In this document: positions 17,704 to 27,672 of the stretch, one piece after another
How the letters are laid out: the number at the start of each line of letters is the position of its first letter
How positions within the stretch are numbered: the stretch's first letter is position 1
Assembly (NCBI GenBank): GCA_012522505.1
Contig: JAAYKJ010000004.1
Span: forward strand, 1 to 64,000
DNA: 64,000 bases
Direction of reading: 5' to 3'
Source of the DNA: Clostridiaceae bacterium
GTDB taxonomy: Bacteria; Bacillota; Clostridia; DSM-8532
Notes under the pieces: generated by a model
Seen by the model: the letters and a program-made list of their open reading frames with translations, nothing else
Database searches by the model: none
Told to the model about the DNA's origin: nothing
Program-made: the position numbers and the translations under genes

Positions 17704-19359
17704 ATGGATATAATAGTTTATATTTTGCTTACAATTGCTATAGCTTTTTTTGTTAAGGTGTATAGCCACAGAAAAAATGTCAGAAAAATGCGGGAAGCTT
17801 TATGCAAGCAGTTTGGTAAAAAACCCAAAGCAAGAAAGTACGACTTTGAGAATTTGGGATACCACTGGAATGAGTATAAGAAAATCCTCCCTGAAGCGGA
17901 GATGATAGATGAGATTACATGGAACGACTTGGAAATGGATAAGTTGTTTTCCAGAGTGAACAATTGCAGCTCATTTATCGGTGAGCAGGTTTTGTACTCT
18001 ACGCTTCACCGCCTTCCTGCAAATAAGGCATACACCGAGTCTCTTGAAGAAAGAATTCAATTTTTCCTTGAAAAGGATGGGGAAAGGCTTGATATGCAAC
18101 TATTATTATCAAGTCTTGGAAAAGATAGCTCTAGCTATTTTCTGCCCCGGTTTATGTCTGACTTGAAGGGATTCGAAATCAGTGGAATATGGAAATATCG
18201 GGTTATGCAGATTTTGCTGTTTTCCTTTACAGTATTGTCAGTTATATTTCGCGATGCAACTTTTATTATGTTAGCCTCATTCATATTCACAATTAACCTG
18301 GTTATATACTCCAGACAAAAGCATAAGTATGAGATTCACCTTGACGCCCTGGGAAATATTGCAGCTATTATTTCTGTTGGAAAGAAAATTGCGAGCTCAA
18401 AAGCTATTTCTTATGAAAGCAAATTTAATGAGTTAAAAAAAGATGTCGATTCATTAAAAAAACTATCGTATAAAATAATCAGTGTAAAAAGTAAAAAAAA
18501 TGCTGTTCTTTCGGGAGACGCATTTGCCATTTTTTATGACTATATAGTGGGCGGAACCTTAATTGATTTTACTAAATATGAACAGATAATTCGCAGGCTT
18601 AAGAATAAAGAAGAGGACTTCATGGATTTGTATGTAAAAATAGGCATGATTGATACTGCAATAGCAACAGGCTCTTTCAGAAAAAGCCTTCCTCATTATT
18701 CTATGCCATCGCTAAGTAACAATAAAATATTGCAGATCCAGGATATATATCATCCGTTAATTGATAAACCTGTTTTTAACTCCGTGTTGTTAGACAAAAA
18801 CTGTATTATCACTGGTTCTAACGCATCCGGGAAATCTACTTTTATTAAAGCGGTCGCTATAAATATTATTTTGGCGCAATGCTTGAATACGTGCATGGCA
18901 AAAAAAATGGTTATGCCCTATTCAACAGTTATAACATCCATGGCAGTCACCGATGATCTGATGGCCGGTGAAAGCTACTACATTAGGGAGATTAAATATT
19001 TAAAAAGAATAATAGAAAGCTTAAGAGATGATAGATTTGTTATTTGTATAATAGACGAAATACTAAGGGGTACCAACACAGAAGAAAGAATTGCTGCTTC
19101 CGCTTCAATACTTAGATATATTAGTAAAAAGAATTGTCTCGCAATTGCCGCTACGCATGATTTAGAGCTTACATCAATTCTTGGTGGCCTGTATGCAAAC
19201 TACCATTTCCGTGAGTTAATGCATGAAAAAGACATCATCTTTGATTACAAGATATATGATGGAGTCACGAAAACCAGGAATGCGATTAGACTATTGAAAC
19301 ATGTCGGGTTTCCTGATGAAATAATCAGTGAAGCTGAGAACTTCAGGTTGAATTTCTAA
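17704..19359 (+). CDS. membrane-anchored MutS-related ATPase
   Basis: A MutS-family ATPase domain fused to membrane segments. From the ATG at 17704 the protein has 551 residues; the frame is also open from 17641. The N-terminus is a transmembrane helix, a second pair of helices lies near residues 165-210, and the C-terminal third is the MutS ATPase with Walker A GSNASGKS (about residue 371) and Walker B-like CIIDEILRGTNTEE. There is no mismatch-binding domain I and no clear clamp, so canonical mismatch repair is unlikely. Similar proteins occur in Clostridia and Bacteroidetes with unknown roles. Confidence 0.82.
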   Translation: MDIIVYILLTIAIAFFVKVYSHRKNVRKMREALCKQFGKKPKARKYDFENLGYHWNEYKKILPEAEMIDEITWNDLEMDKLFSRVNNCSSFIGEQVLYSTLHRLPANKAYTESLEERIQFFLEKDGERLDMQLLLSSLGKDSSSYFLPRFMSDLKGFEISGIWKYRVMQILLFSFTVLSVIFRDATFIMLASFIFTINLVIYSRQKHKYEIHLDALGNIAAIISVGKKIASSKAISYESKFNELKKDVDSLKKLSYKIISVKSKKNAVLSGDAFAIFYDYIVGGTLIDFTKYEQIIRRLKNKEEDFMDLYVKIGMIDTAIATGSFRKSLPHYSMPSLSNNKILQIQDIYHPLIDKPVFNSVLLDKNCIITGSNASGKSTFIKAVAINIILAQCLNTCMAKKMVMPYSTVITSMAVTDDLMAGESYYIREIKYLKRIIESLRDDRFVICIIDEILRGTNTEERIAASASILRYISKKNCLAIAATHDLELTSILGGLYANYHFRELMHEKDIIFDYKIYDGVTKTRNAIRLLKHVGFPDEIISEAENFRLNF

Positions 19360-19995
19360 TGTATGTTATATCTAGTAAAACTTTGCCCTAGTGAAGTAGC
19401 ATATCTTTCCCGCTAAATTTAACGACACGTTTTTGAGCATATACTCAACATTCCAGATATGTATTTTCACCTTCCACATTCCCAATTTCCTCAACAGCAC
19501 TATAGTTATGATCAATATCCTTAACAGACACAACCGGAATTCCTTTTATGTTCATCATTCCTATATAAGATACTTGAGTTTTGTTATCATTAATATTTAA
19601 GAATTCCGGTATGATATCTTTTATATTTATATCACCAATATTATCTAATATAATGTATAGTTGCTGTTTTTCTTTTATTGGAAAAACCGCTGTCACTTTA
19701 GCCGGTGACAGGGACTGCAAAGTGAAGGTGAAAGAGATAAACGGTGCATATGGAAACCAAATCGGTTATAATAGCAATAGAAACGAAAGCTTTGGTACAG
19801 ATGCTTTTGTCCTTCCTGTTGCGGGCTGTATTGCAACAGGCGATTATGGATATGACATTAAGTATAATCATGTTTGCGATATCGCGCCACCTGATGGGTT
19901 TTCAAAGTGGTATGAGCTACCTGAATATATTCCTTCGGTGCGTATCCCATTACTAAATGACTGTTACCTGTTATATGGGCATAATGGAGGTTATA
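19360..19995. other. degenerate intergenic stretch
   Basis: About 640 bp without a convincing gene. It carries several overlapping frames on both strands with protein-like composition but without good starts, and a GCTGTCAC/GTGACAGG hairpin at about 19689-19712. It looks like decayed coding sequence between the MutS-like gene and the zinc-ribbon gene. Confidence 0.4.
19445..19720 (-). pseudogene. possible gene fragment
   Basis: A 91-codon minus-strand frame with plausible protein composition (LYIILDNIGDINIKDIIPEF, NIKGIPVVSVKDID), resembling the end of a secreted or repeat protein. It has no convincing RBS or promoter, and the opposite strand is open as well. I do not recognise a family. Confidence 0.25.
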
Positions 19996-20412
19996 ATGAG
20001 AAACATGAAAAGTTCATTCATCGAAAAAATAGCCCGGTTTATGGCTGGAAGAAACGGCATGGATAGCCTGAACAAGTTTATTTTTTGGTTTTATGTTGCG
20101 TTACTGGTTATTAATTTGTTCCTGAGGAGTTTTATTCTCTCATACTTGGAATTGGTTTTGGTGGGCGTCTATATTTTCCGAACCTTGTCAAGGAACATAT
20201 GGAAAAGGCAGGAGGAAAACCGAAAGTACCTCATTGTTCAGCATAGGGTTGCAAAGTGGTTAAAACTGCAAAGGTGTAAATGGACAGATCGAAAAGCAAA
20301 AGTATATCGGAAATGCCCCAGTTGCAAAAGGACACTCCGTTTGCCCAGAACAAAGGGAAAGCATGAGGTGAATTGCCCAGTTTGCCATCACAATTTTCAC
20401 GTTAAGGTATAA
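19996..20412 (+). CDS. small membrane protein with C-terminal zinc ribbon
   Basis: A 138-residue protein. Residues about 25-60 form one or two transmembrane helices, followed by a very basic linker (RKAKVYRK) and a C-terminal zinc ribbon with CPSC and CPVC near residues 107-130. The ATG at 19996 has a GGAGG RBS 5 nt upstream; the frame extends further but without conservation. Function unknown. Zinc ribbons of this shape occur in many clostridial membrane proteins that bind nucleic acid or protein partners, but nothing here specifies one. Confidence 0.72.
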   Translation: MRNMKSSFIEKIARFMAGRNGMDSLNKFIFWFYVALLVINLFLRSFILSYLELVLVGVYIFRTLSRNIWKRQEENRKYLIVQHRVAKWLKLQRCKWTDRKAKVYRKCPSCKRTLRLPRTKGKHEVNCPVCHHNFHVKV

Positions 20413-20553
20413 TGCTCATTCTCTATAATGAATTAGCATAAACCTATATGGCAGTTCTGCCTCATCCCGTGTCGCTATTGCAACCAGTTTTTATTATTTG
20501 AAGCCTGCCCTCCGGTGTTTGACTAGCTGTTATATATAATCACCGTGGTATTT

Positions 20554-21063
20554 TTACCACTTTTCATAATGTACCTTTTCGGCATCGAACCTGTCAATTG
20601 TTTGTTTGTCTTCATTTTTATGTCCAATAACGACCAAACCAATGGGGACGATATGCTCTGGGAATTCCATAACCCCGGTTACAGACTTTGTAAGCCTGGT
20701 AACAGGATATAGCCCGCACCAGACTGCTCCAAGGCCAATACCATGCGCCGCCAGCAACATGTTTTGTATGGCTGCGGAGCAATCCTCCGCCAAAAAACCG
20801 GGCCTGGTCTCTACATTGCTGTCACCACATACAACAATTCCACAGCCAGCCTGGGGCAGCATTTTAGCATATGGATGTACCTGAGCAATGTTTTCAAGGG
20901 TTTTCTTCTCTCGTAATACAACGAAGTGCCAGGGTTGCTTGTTGTGTGCAGAAGGTGCGGCGAACCCCGCACGAAGGATAATATTAAGCTGTTCTTCCGT
21001 AATTTCTTCACCTGTATACTTTCGGATGCTTCTTCTGGTAAAGATAGCCTCTAGAATATCCAT
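20554..21063 (-). CDS. nitroreductase-family flavoprotein
   Basis: A 169-residue FMN-dependent oxidoreductase of the nitroreductase family. It has the N-terminal FTRRSIRKYTGEEIT motif (the basic residues contact the FMN phosphate), APSAHNKQPWHFVVL near residue 35-50, and the C-terminal GLVVIGHKNED. The start is set by AAAGGAGG 8 nt before the ATG at 21063. It lies downstream of parC in the same direction with a 178-bp gap. The natural substrate is unknown. Confidence 0.92.
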   Translation of the reverse strand: MDILEAIFTRRSIRKYTGEEITEEQLNIILRAGFAAPSAHNKQPWHFVVLREKKTLENIAQVHPYAKMLPQAGCGIVVCGDSNVETRPGFLAEDCSAAIQNMLLAAHGIGLGAVWCGLYPVTRLTKSVTGVMEFPEHIVPIGLVVIGHKNEDKQTIDRFDAEKVHYEKW

Positions 21064-21241
21064 AGAGCAAACCTCCTTTAGGTTAATCTTCATGTTTCCT
21101 TGAAACAACTCTATATTATACCCGCTGTCAAAACATAAAACACACACCGAAGATCCACTGGCAGTTATTTTTCGTATCTCCGCTTTGCGCTTTGTTCCAG
21201 TGGATATACATAAACACACATTTTATCAACAATGGCATTGT

Positions 21242-23413
21242 TCAGAACATGGTTACCTGTTTTTCTTCCTTGTCTTCATCCTTCAAATAATAACCCATGG
21301 CCGGGATATTTTTCGTTCTGTAGTAGTCTGTATCTGCAAAGGATACTTCGTCCAGTTCACGGATTTTGCTCATGATACTGCCTTTTTTTGATCTCAGCAC
21401 CTGGATACCGACGGAAGTCCTTGTCGTTTTTTCGTTTACGTCTTTCGTATTGAAAATAAGCACTTTATCAATATTGGAAAACGCAACAAGCTCTCTGTCT
21501 TCCTGCAAAAAACGAATATCACAAAGTGGTGAACTGTTCGAATAGGCATTCGCCAGCTTTTTACGATTGGTTTTTGTTGCATAGCTGGCAAGTGGTATTT
21601 TTGCTGATTTCCCATTATGAAATGAGAACAATATATGGCCAGAATAATCCTCGGTGCAGACCATATACAGAATCCTTTCATTGGGTGCCAACTCAAGCAG
21701 GTTTTCAAGATATTCTCCCAAGCTGGACGCCTTGCAGTCGTTAATTTCATGAACCTTCATTTTATATGCGGTATATTGGTCTGATATAAGGATTAGTTCA
21801 GCTTTGTTCCTTGCTTCAAGCTCTTGAACAATCACATCTTCTTCCTTCAGCTTTTGTTCTCCGGCCGAGCGGAGAGATGTCAGCGGAATCTTTTTCAGAT
21901 AACCCTGCTGTGTTAGAAACAGTTTTACGTTATAATCTTCAATGAGAATTTCGTGTGTAATTTCTTCAATATTATCTTCATGTAACACTCCAGTTTTTCT
22001 GTCCTTACCGTACTTTTTCGATATTTCCTTCAGCTGCGCACAGATGATATTCAATACCCTGGACTCTTTACGGTATATATCCTTAAGGTCGGCAATTTCG
22101 GCTATCAATGACTCCATCTCGGAGGTTTGCTTTAAAATGTATTCCCTGTTCAGGTTTCTAAGCTTTATCTCTGCGATATATTCTGCCTGTAATTGATCGA
22201 TATGGAAGCCCTTCATCAGGTTTGGAACCACTTCGTTTTCTTTGGTGGTACCACGAATAATCCGGATGGCTTTATCGATATCGAGAATGATTTGAGATAG
22301 CCCTTCCAGCAAATGTAGCCTTTCCGACTTTTTCTGGATGTCATAGGCGGTCTGCCTTTTAATGCACATCATTCGGAATTCAATCCAGGCATCCAAGATC
22401 CCCTTTATGCCCAAAACCTGAGGATATCCGTTTACAAGAATGTTGAAATTACAACTGAAGCTGTCTTCAAGCGGCGTCAACTTGTAGAGTTTGTTCATCA
22501 GAGTTTCCGGATCTGTGGAACGCCTTACATCAAGAGTTATTTTCAGACCTTTCAAATCGGTCTCATCCCGTACATCAGTGATTTCCTTTATTTTCCCGTC
22601 CTTTACCAATGCAGCCACAGAATCGATAATCGCTTCTGCAGTAGTGGTATATGGAATCTCATAGATCTCAATATAGTTGTTTTTTCTGTCGACACGATAT
22701 CTTGCGCGAACCTTAAAGCTTCCCCGGCCGGTATCATAAATTCGTTCCAAATCCTTTTCGTTGACGATCAGATCCCCTCCGGTTGAGAAGTCCGGAGCTT
22801 TCAGGTAATCTTGAATATTAATATTGTCATTTTTGATATAAGCAACCGTCGCCTGACAAACTTCACGAAGATTAAAGCTGCAGATATTGGAAGCCATGCC
22901 CACAGCTATTCCTTGGTTAGGATTCACCAGAATATTCGGGAAAACCGAAGGCAAAAGTGTAGGTTCCTTCATGGTTGCGTCGTAATTATCGACAAAATCA
23001 ACGGTATCCTTGTCGATATCCCTGAAAAGCTCTGCTGCGATATCTGCCAGCTTCACTTCCGTGTATCGTGGTGCAGCAAATTTCATATCTCTTGAATACA
23101 CTCGGCCAAAGTTCCCCTTCGATTCCACCAGGGGATGAAGAAGTGCACCGTTACCTGTTGTAAGCCTGACCATTGTTTCATAGATAGCCATATCACCATG
23201 TGGATTCAGCTTCATCGTCTGTCCTACAACATTGGCGGACTTTGTTTTTATACCTTTCAAAAGACCCATCTTGTACATGGTATACAGCAGCTTGCGATGG
23301 GATGGTTTCAGGCCATCAATCTCGGGAATGGCACGGGATACAATGACGCTCATCGCATACGGCATATAATTTTGTTTCAGTGTTTCTACTATTTTTTGTT
23401 CGGTAAATTTCAT
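21242..23413 (-). CDS. parC: type IIA topoisomerase subunit A (ParC/GyrA-like)
   Basis: This 723-residue subunit breaks and rejoins DNA. The catalytic tyrosine is Tyr117 in AAPRYTE, preceded by the winged-helix region PEIDGLKPSHRK, with a C-terminal beta-propeller of about 230 residues. The canonical GyrA box QRRGGKG is not visible, which fits topoisomerase IV rather than gyrase. At the quinolone region the usual HPHGDSAVYD reads NPHGDMAIYE (residues 70-79): Met75 replaces the Ser83 equivalent and Glu79 the Asp87 equivalent. It is 100 bp downstream of parE, in one transcript. Confidence 0.88.
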   Translation of the reverse strand: MKFTEQKIVETLKQNYMPYAMSVIVSRAIPEIDGLKPSHRKLLYTMYKMGLLKGIKTKSANVVGQTMKLNPHGDMAIYETMVRLTTGNGALLHPLVESKGNFGRVYSRDMKFAAPRYTEVKLADIAAELFRDIDKDTVDFVDNYDATMKEPTLLPSVFPNILVNPNQGIAVGMASNICSFNLREVCQATVAYIKNDNINIQDYLKAPDFSTGGDLIVNEKDLERIYDTGRGSFKVRARYRVDRKNNYIEIYEIPYTTTAEAIIDSVAALVKDGKIKEITDVRDETDLKGLKITLDVRRSTDPETLMNKLYKLTPLEDSFSCNFNILVNGYPQVLGIKGILDAWIEFRMMCIKRQTAYDIQKKSERLHLLEGLSQIILDIDKAIRIIRGTTKENEVVPNLMKGFHIDQLQAEYIAEIKLRNLNREYILKQTSEMESLIAEIADLKDIYRKESRVLNIICAQLKEISKKYGKDRKTGVLHEDNIEEITHEILIEDYNVKLFLTQQGYLKKIPLTSLRSAGEQKLKEEDVIVQELEARNKAELILISDQYTAYKMKVHEINDCKASSLGEYLENLLELAPNERILYMVCTEDYSGHILFSFHNGKSAKIPLASYATKTNRKKLANAYSNSSPLCDIRFLQEDRELVAFSNIDKVLIFNTKDVNEKTTRTSVGIQVLRSKKGSIMSKIRELDEVSFADTDYYRTKNIPAMGYYLKDEDKEEKQVTMF

Positions 23414-23514
23414 AGGTTTATCCTCGTCAGTTTCATCAAATCCACTCGCTTCTATTAATAATTGTATCGTAAGTTTCTACGGGTTGCAGGTTAAAAACCA
23501 CTGAAGCGCAAGGT

Positions 23515-25491
23515 TTAGCTAACATCAAGCATGTCCATGTATTCATGACCATGCTCTGAAATGTAATCCTTCCTGCCTTGGAGGTTGTCTCCCAGCAGCA
23601 AATCAAAGAACTCTTTCGTCACCTCAACGCTATCCGGGACAACTTTGATCAGTTTCCTTGTTTCGGGGTTCATGGTTGTCTGCCACATCATTTCCGGATC
23701 ATTTTCCCCTAGCCCCTTCGAACGCTGTATACTCAATTTTTTCCCTTCATGCTTTTGAAGGATTGCATTCTTCTCTTTCTCGCTATAGGCAAACCAGGTT
23801 TTATCCTTATAATGGATTTCAAACAGCGGGGACTCCGCGATATATACCTTACCTTTCTGAATTAGGGTGGGGGTTAGGCGATATAGCATAGCGAGAATTG
23901 ATGTGCGGATGTGGAAACCATCTACATCCGCGTCGGTGCAAATGATGATTTTATCCCAACGCAGGTTTTCCAGGTCAAAGGTACTGAGACTTTTGTTATG
24001 CCTTGATTTTATCTCTACACCACAGCCCAGCACCTTCAGAAGATCAACAATAATTTCGCTCTTAAAGATCGTGTCATATTCTGCTTTCAAACAATTCAGT
24101 ATTTTGCCCCGGACAGGGATAATCGCCTGGAATTCGGCATCTCTCCCCATCTTGCACGATCCCAGCGCCGAATCCCCTTCAACAATATACAGCTCGCGTT
24201 TTGAAATATCCTTCGTCCTGCAGTCTACAAATTTTTTTACACGGTTTGCAAGATCAACTTTTCCCGCCAGTTTCTTTCTAATATCAATTCTTGCCCTTTC
24301 AGCTGTTTCCCGGCTTCTTTTATTGAGGAGTACTTGGTTTGCCACTCTTTCGGCTTCTTCCTTGTTCTCAATCAGATAAATCTCCAGCTGTTCCTTTAAA
24401 AAGTCGGTCATCGCTTCCTGGATGAACTTGTTTGTTATGGATTTTTTGGTCTGGTTCTCATAACTGGTTATCGTGGAAAAGGAACTGCTAACCAGGATCA
24501 GGCTGTCCTGAATATCAGCGAAGGTGAGCTTCGATTCGCCTTTGTTATACTTATTATTATTTTTCAGGTATTTATCCAGCTCATAAACAAGCGCGTTTTT
24601 TACCGCCCGGTCGGGAGCTCCCCCATACTCTAAAAAGCTTGAATTATGATAGTATTCCAAAACATTCACTTCGTTGTGGAACATAAAGGCAATCTGCATT
24701 TTTACCTTATATTCAGGCTTATCTTCCCGATCGCGGCCTTTTGCGAAGGATTCATAAAACTGAACCTCTGTTAGCCCTGGCGAATTGGCAAGTTCACTGA
24801 CATAATCTACAATTCCTCTTTCATAATAAAAGTTTTCAGTAGTACCGGATTCTTCATCCTCAAGCACAAAGGTAATACCCGGATTCACAACAGCTTGTCG
24901 CCTCAGGGTTTCCCTATAATAATCCAACGGTATGCGGATATCGGTAAACACTTCCAAATCGGGCTTCCAATGCTGAATTGTACCCGAATGCGCGTATTTT
25001 GCCTTTTCTTTTTTCAATCCGCCAATGTTTTCACCCTTATGGAACTCAAGGGAATACTTGTAACCATCTCTGAAAACAGTCACTTTCATATACTCTGAAC
25101 TGTATTGCGTGGCACAGGCACCAAGGCCGTTCAGACCAAGGCTATATTCATAGTTCTCACCGCTGTTATTATCGTACTTCCCTCCAGCATACAACTCACA
25201 ATAGACCAGCTCCCAGTTATATCGCTGCTCATTCTGGTTATAGTCAAGTGGAATGCCCCGACCTTTATCCTCTATTGTAATCGAAAAATCTTTGTGGCGT
25301 ATAACCCTGATTTCTTTACCAAACCCTTCACGGGCTTCATCAATTGAATTGGATAGAATTTCAAAGAAAGAATGCTGACACCCCTCCAGCCCATCAGAAC
25401 CGAAAATAACGCCCGGGCGGAGCCTTACACGGTCGGCACCTTTCAGGGATACGATACTTTCATTCCCGTAATTTCGGTTTTCCTTTTTCAT
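23515..25491 (-). CDS. parE: type IIA topoisomerase subunit B (ParE/GyrB-like)
   Basis: This 658-residue ATPase subunit pairs with the downstream ParC-like protein. It has the GHKL ATPase segments NSIDEA near residue 48, EDKGRGIPLDY near 73-83 and LGLNGLGACATQY near 118, then the TOPRIM motifs VEGDSALGS near 438 and DADVDGFHI near 515. Its length is normal for GyrB/ParE. It is transcribed from a sigma-A promoter with a LexA-like box. Sequence is divergent from both standard gyrase and topoisomerase IV, so the ParE name is a best estimate. Confidence 0.88.
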   Translation of the reverse strand: MKKENRNYGNESIVSLKGADRVRLRPGVIFGSDGLEGCQHSFFEILSNSIDEAREGFGKEIRVIRHKDFSITIEDKGRGIPLDYNQNEQRYNWELVYCELYAGGKYDNNSGENYEYSLGLNGLGACATQYSSEYMKVTVFRDGYKYSLEFHKGENIGGLKKEKAKYAHSGTIQHWKPDLEVFTDIRIPLDYYRETLRRQAVVNPGITFVLEDEESGTTENFYYERGIVDYVSELANSPGLTEVQFYESFAKGRDREDKPEYKVKMQIAFMFHNEVNVLEYYHNSSFLEYGGAPDRAVKNALVYELDKYLKNNNKYNKGESKLTFADIQDSLILVSSSFSTITSYENQTKKSITNKFIQEAMTDFLKEQLEIYLIENKEEAERVANQVLLNKRSRETAERARIDIRKKLAGKVDLANRVKKFVDCRTKDISKRELYIVEGDSALGSCKMGRDAEFQAIIPVRGKILNCLKAEYDTIFKSEIIVDLLKVLGCGVEIKSRHNKSLSTFDLENLRWDKIIICTDADVDGFHIRTSILAMLYRLTPTLIQKGKVYIAESPLFEIHYKDKTWFAYSEKEKNAILQKHEGKKLSIQRSKGLGENDPEMMWQTTMNPETRKLIKVVPDSVEVTKEFFDLLLGDNLQGRKDYISEHGHEYMDMLDVS

Positions 25492-25567
25492 TCGTACATC
25501 AACACCCCACTCTTATTATGTTCCCAAGGCCCTGGCAGGGAGGAGTGAGAAAACCCTTCCCATGCAA

Positions 25568-25610
25568 AGAACCTATGTTCTATTTTACTACATTCTTATA
25601 ACAATTTCAA
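25568..25610 (-). promoter_or_regulatory. parE promoter with LexA-like box
   Basis: On the minus strand TTGAAA (25605-25610) and TAAAAT (25582-25587) are 17 bp apart. Immediately downstream is the palindrome AGAACATAGGTTCT (25568-25581), which keeps the GAAC/GTTC arms of the Firmicutes LexA (DinR) box. A repressor bound there would block the start site. Confidence 0.65.
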
Positions 25611-25647
25611 TCTATAGCCCGTTCAGCCTTGCGCTGCCAACCATGTT

Positions 25648-25705
25648 CAGTTACTTCACGCCCTATATACCTGAAGTATAGCTGTGCATAACGGAAACTA
25701 CGCTT
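25648..25705. repeat. REP-like intergenic repeat, copy B
   Basis: Second copy of the element at 12131-12189. The right half, GCTGTGCATAACGGAAACTA, is identical to copy A for 20 bp and continues with CGCT. CTATA and TATAG can pair around TACCTGAAG. It lies between the parE promoter and the clpX terminator. Confidence 0.6.
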
Positions 25706-25757
25706 CAACCTGGCGATCCCGAACCTTATCCTGTCGATAAACAATAAAGTTAACTGG

Positions 25758-25785
25758 AAAAAATCCGGCAAATGCCGGATTTTTT
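25758..25785 (-). terminator. clpX terminator
   Basis: AAAAATCCGGC and GCCGGATTTTT form a perfect stem with an ATTT-type loop, with a T-run on the minus strand. It begins at the clpX stop codon. Confidence 0.9.
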
Positions 25786-27076
25786 ATGAAGCAGAATCAA
25801 TATTTTGAGTTTGTTTTTTCTTTTTCGGCGGCAATGCCTTCTTTGTATCATTCAGAACAAGCGTTGGCTCACGTCCTGAAGTAATCGCTTCCTTATCGAG
25901 AATGCATTTCTCAACATTCTTCTTGGATGGAATATCATACATAACATCCGTCAGGGACTCTTCCATGATGGAACGAAGCCCCCTGGCGCCCGTCTTTCGC
26001 TCGAGAGCTTTGTCAGCAATGGCTTGCAGGGCATCATCTTCAATGATTAGCTGAACGCCATCCATTTCAAACAGTTTTGTATACTGCTTCACCAATGCAT
26101 TTTTGGGTTTTGTTAGAATATCAATCAAAGCTTCTCTATCCAGAGAATGTAACGAAGCAACAATAGGAAGACGACCGATAAATTCGGGAATCAACCCATA
26201 TTTCAAAAGGTCTTGCGGGGTTACCAACTGCAACAATTCCCCAATATCCTTGTCTCCGCCACTCTCTGATATGGCACCAAAGCCTATTGTCTTTTTACCA
26301 ATTCTGTTCTGTATAATTTTATCAAGGCCATCAAATGCACCACCACAAATAAACAGAATATGGTTCGTATCAATCTGAATGAATTCCTGATGAGGATGCT
26401 TTCTTCCACCCTGCGGTGGAACTGAAGCAACTGTACCCTCTAAAATTTTCAATAACGCCTGTTGCACCCCTTCACCGCTGACATCTCGGGTAATTGAAGG
26501 ATTATCTGATTTGCGTGCAACTTTGTCGATCTCATCAACGTATATGATACCTTTTTCAGCGCGTTCTATATCATAATCCGCAGCCTGTATCAATTTTAAA
26601 AGAATGTTTTCCACATCTTCGCCCACATAACCAGCTTCAGTCAGCGAGGTGGCATCAGCAATGGCGAAGGGAACATTCAGAATCTTTGCCAAGGTTTGAG
26701 CCAGTAAAGTTTTCCCTGAGCCCGTGGGGCCAACCATCAGGATATTGCTCTTTTGCAGCTCGACATCAGAAGAGACAAGTTCGGAATTAATCCTTTTATA
26801 GTGATTGTATACCGCCACCGACATAGCACGTTTTGCTTTTTCCTGTCCTATGACATATTGGTCAAGTATACTTTTGATTTCAGCAGGCTTTGGAATTTCA
26901 TCCATCTGGATATCCACACTGCTGTCTTCAAACTCTTCTCCGATGATTTCGGAGCATAGCTCAATACACTCATCGCAAATATATACGCCTGGGCCTGCAA
27001 TAAGTCTTTTAACCTGTTCTTGAGTCTTTCCGCAAAAAGAGCATTTCAGCTGTTTTTTCTCTTCATATCTTGACAC
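25784..27076 (-). CDS. clpX: ATP-dependent Clp protease ATP-binding subunit ClpX
   Basis: A 430-residue AAA+ unfoldase that feeds substrates to ClpP. The N-terminal zinc domain has Cys12, Cys15, Cys34 and Cys37. Then come Walker A GPTGSGKT near 115, the pore loop GYVGED near 150, Walker B IIYVDEID near 180, and the ClpP-docking loop KKTIGFGA near 270. It starts 14 bp downstream of clpP in the same operon and ends on a strong terminator. Its length agrees with clostridial ClpX. Confidence 0.97.
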   Translation of the reverse strand: MSRYEEKKQLKCSFCGKTQEQVKRLIAGPGVYICDECIELCSEIIGEEFEDSSVDIQMDEIPKPAEIKSILDQYVIGQEKAKRAMSVAVYNHYKRINSELVSSDVELQKSNILMVGPTGSGKTLLAQTLAKILNVPFAIADATSLTEAGYVGEDVENILLKLIQAADYDIERAEKGIIYVDEIDKVARKSDNPSITRDVSGEGVQQALLKILEGTVASVPPQGGRKHPHQEFIQIDTNHILFICGGAFDGLDKIIQNRIGKKTIGFGAISESGGDKDIGELLQLVTPQDLLKYGLIPEFIGRLPIVASLHSLDREALIDILTKPKNALVKQYTKLFEMDGVQLIIEDDALQAIADKALERKTGARGLRSIMEESLTDVMYDIPSKKNVEKCILDKEAITSGREPTLVLNDTKKALPPKKKKQTQNIDSAS

Positions 27077-27090
27077 TAATTCTCACCTCT

Positions 27091-27672
27091 TTATTTGCGA
27101 TCCATGACCTGGTCGACAATTCCGTACGCCTTTGCTTCCCATGACGACATGAAATAATCTCTTTCAACGTCAACCTGTATTTTTTCAAGGGGTTGACCAG
27201 TTTTTTCACTTAAAATACGATTTAAGGCATCCTTCTGTTTTAGAATCCATTCTGCGTGAATCTTGATATCGGTGGCCTGCCCCCTGGCACCACCAATAGG
27301 CTGGTGGATCATAATCGTACTGTTGGGAAGGGCATACCTTTTTCCCTTGGTGCCGGCGGTTAACAAAAAAGCGCCCATGCTTGCGGCCATCCCCACGCAG
27401 ATCGTAGATACGTCAGATTTTACATGTTGCATTGTGTCATATATGGCAAGCCCCGCAGTAACCGATCCACCCGGGCTGTTGATGTAAAATTGTATGTCTT
27501 TCTCGGGATCCTTTGCATCAAGAAATAGCATCTGAGCTACAACAAGGCTGGCTGTCACATCATTCACTTCATCGCTAAGAAAAATGATTCGATCCTCCAA
27601 CAGACGGGAGTAAATATCATATGAACGTTCTCCCCTGCTGCTCTGTTCAATTACATAAGGTACCAGTGGCAT
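27091..27672 (-). CDS. clpP: ATP-dependent Clp protease proteolytic subunit ClpP
   Basis: A 193-residue serine peptidase that forms the double-heptamer chamber. The catalytic triad is Ser98 (VGMAASMGA), His123 (MIHQP) and Asp172 (VERDYFM), numbered from the ATG at 27672. That start is preferred over the ATG two codons upstream because the GGGGG RBS is then 6 nt away. The neighbouring tig and clpX genes make the standard tig-clpP-clpX order. Confidence 0.97.
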   Translation of the reverse strand: MPLVPYVIEQSSRGERSYDIYSRLLEDRIIFLSDEVNDVTASLVVAQMLFLDAKDPEKDIQFYINSPGGSVTAGLAIYDTMQHVKSDVSTICVGMAASMGAFLLTAGTKGKRYALPNSTIMIHQPIGGARGQATDIKIHAEWILKQKDALNRILSEKTGQPLEKIQVDVERDYFMSSWEAKAYGIVDQVMDRK

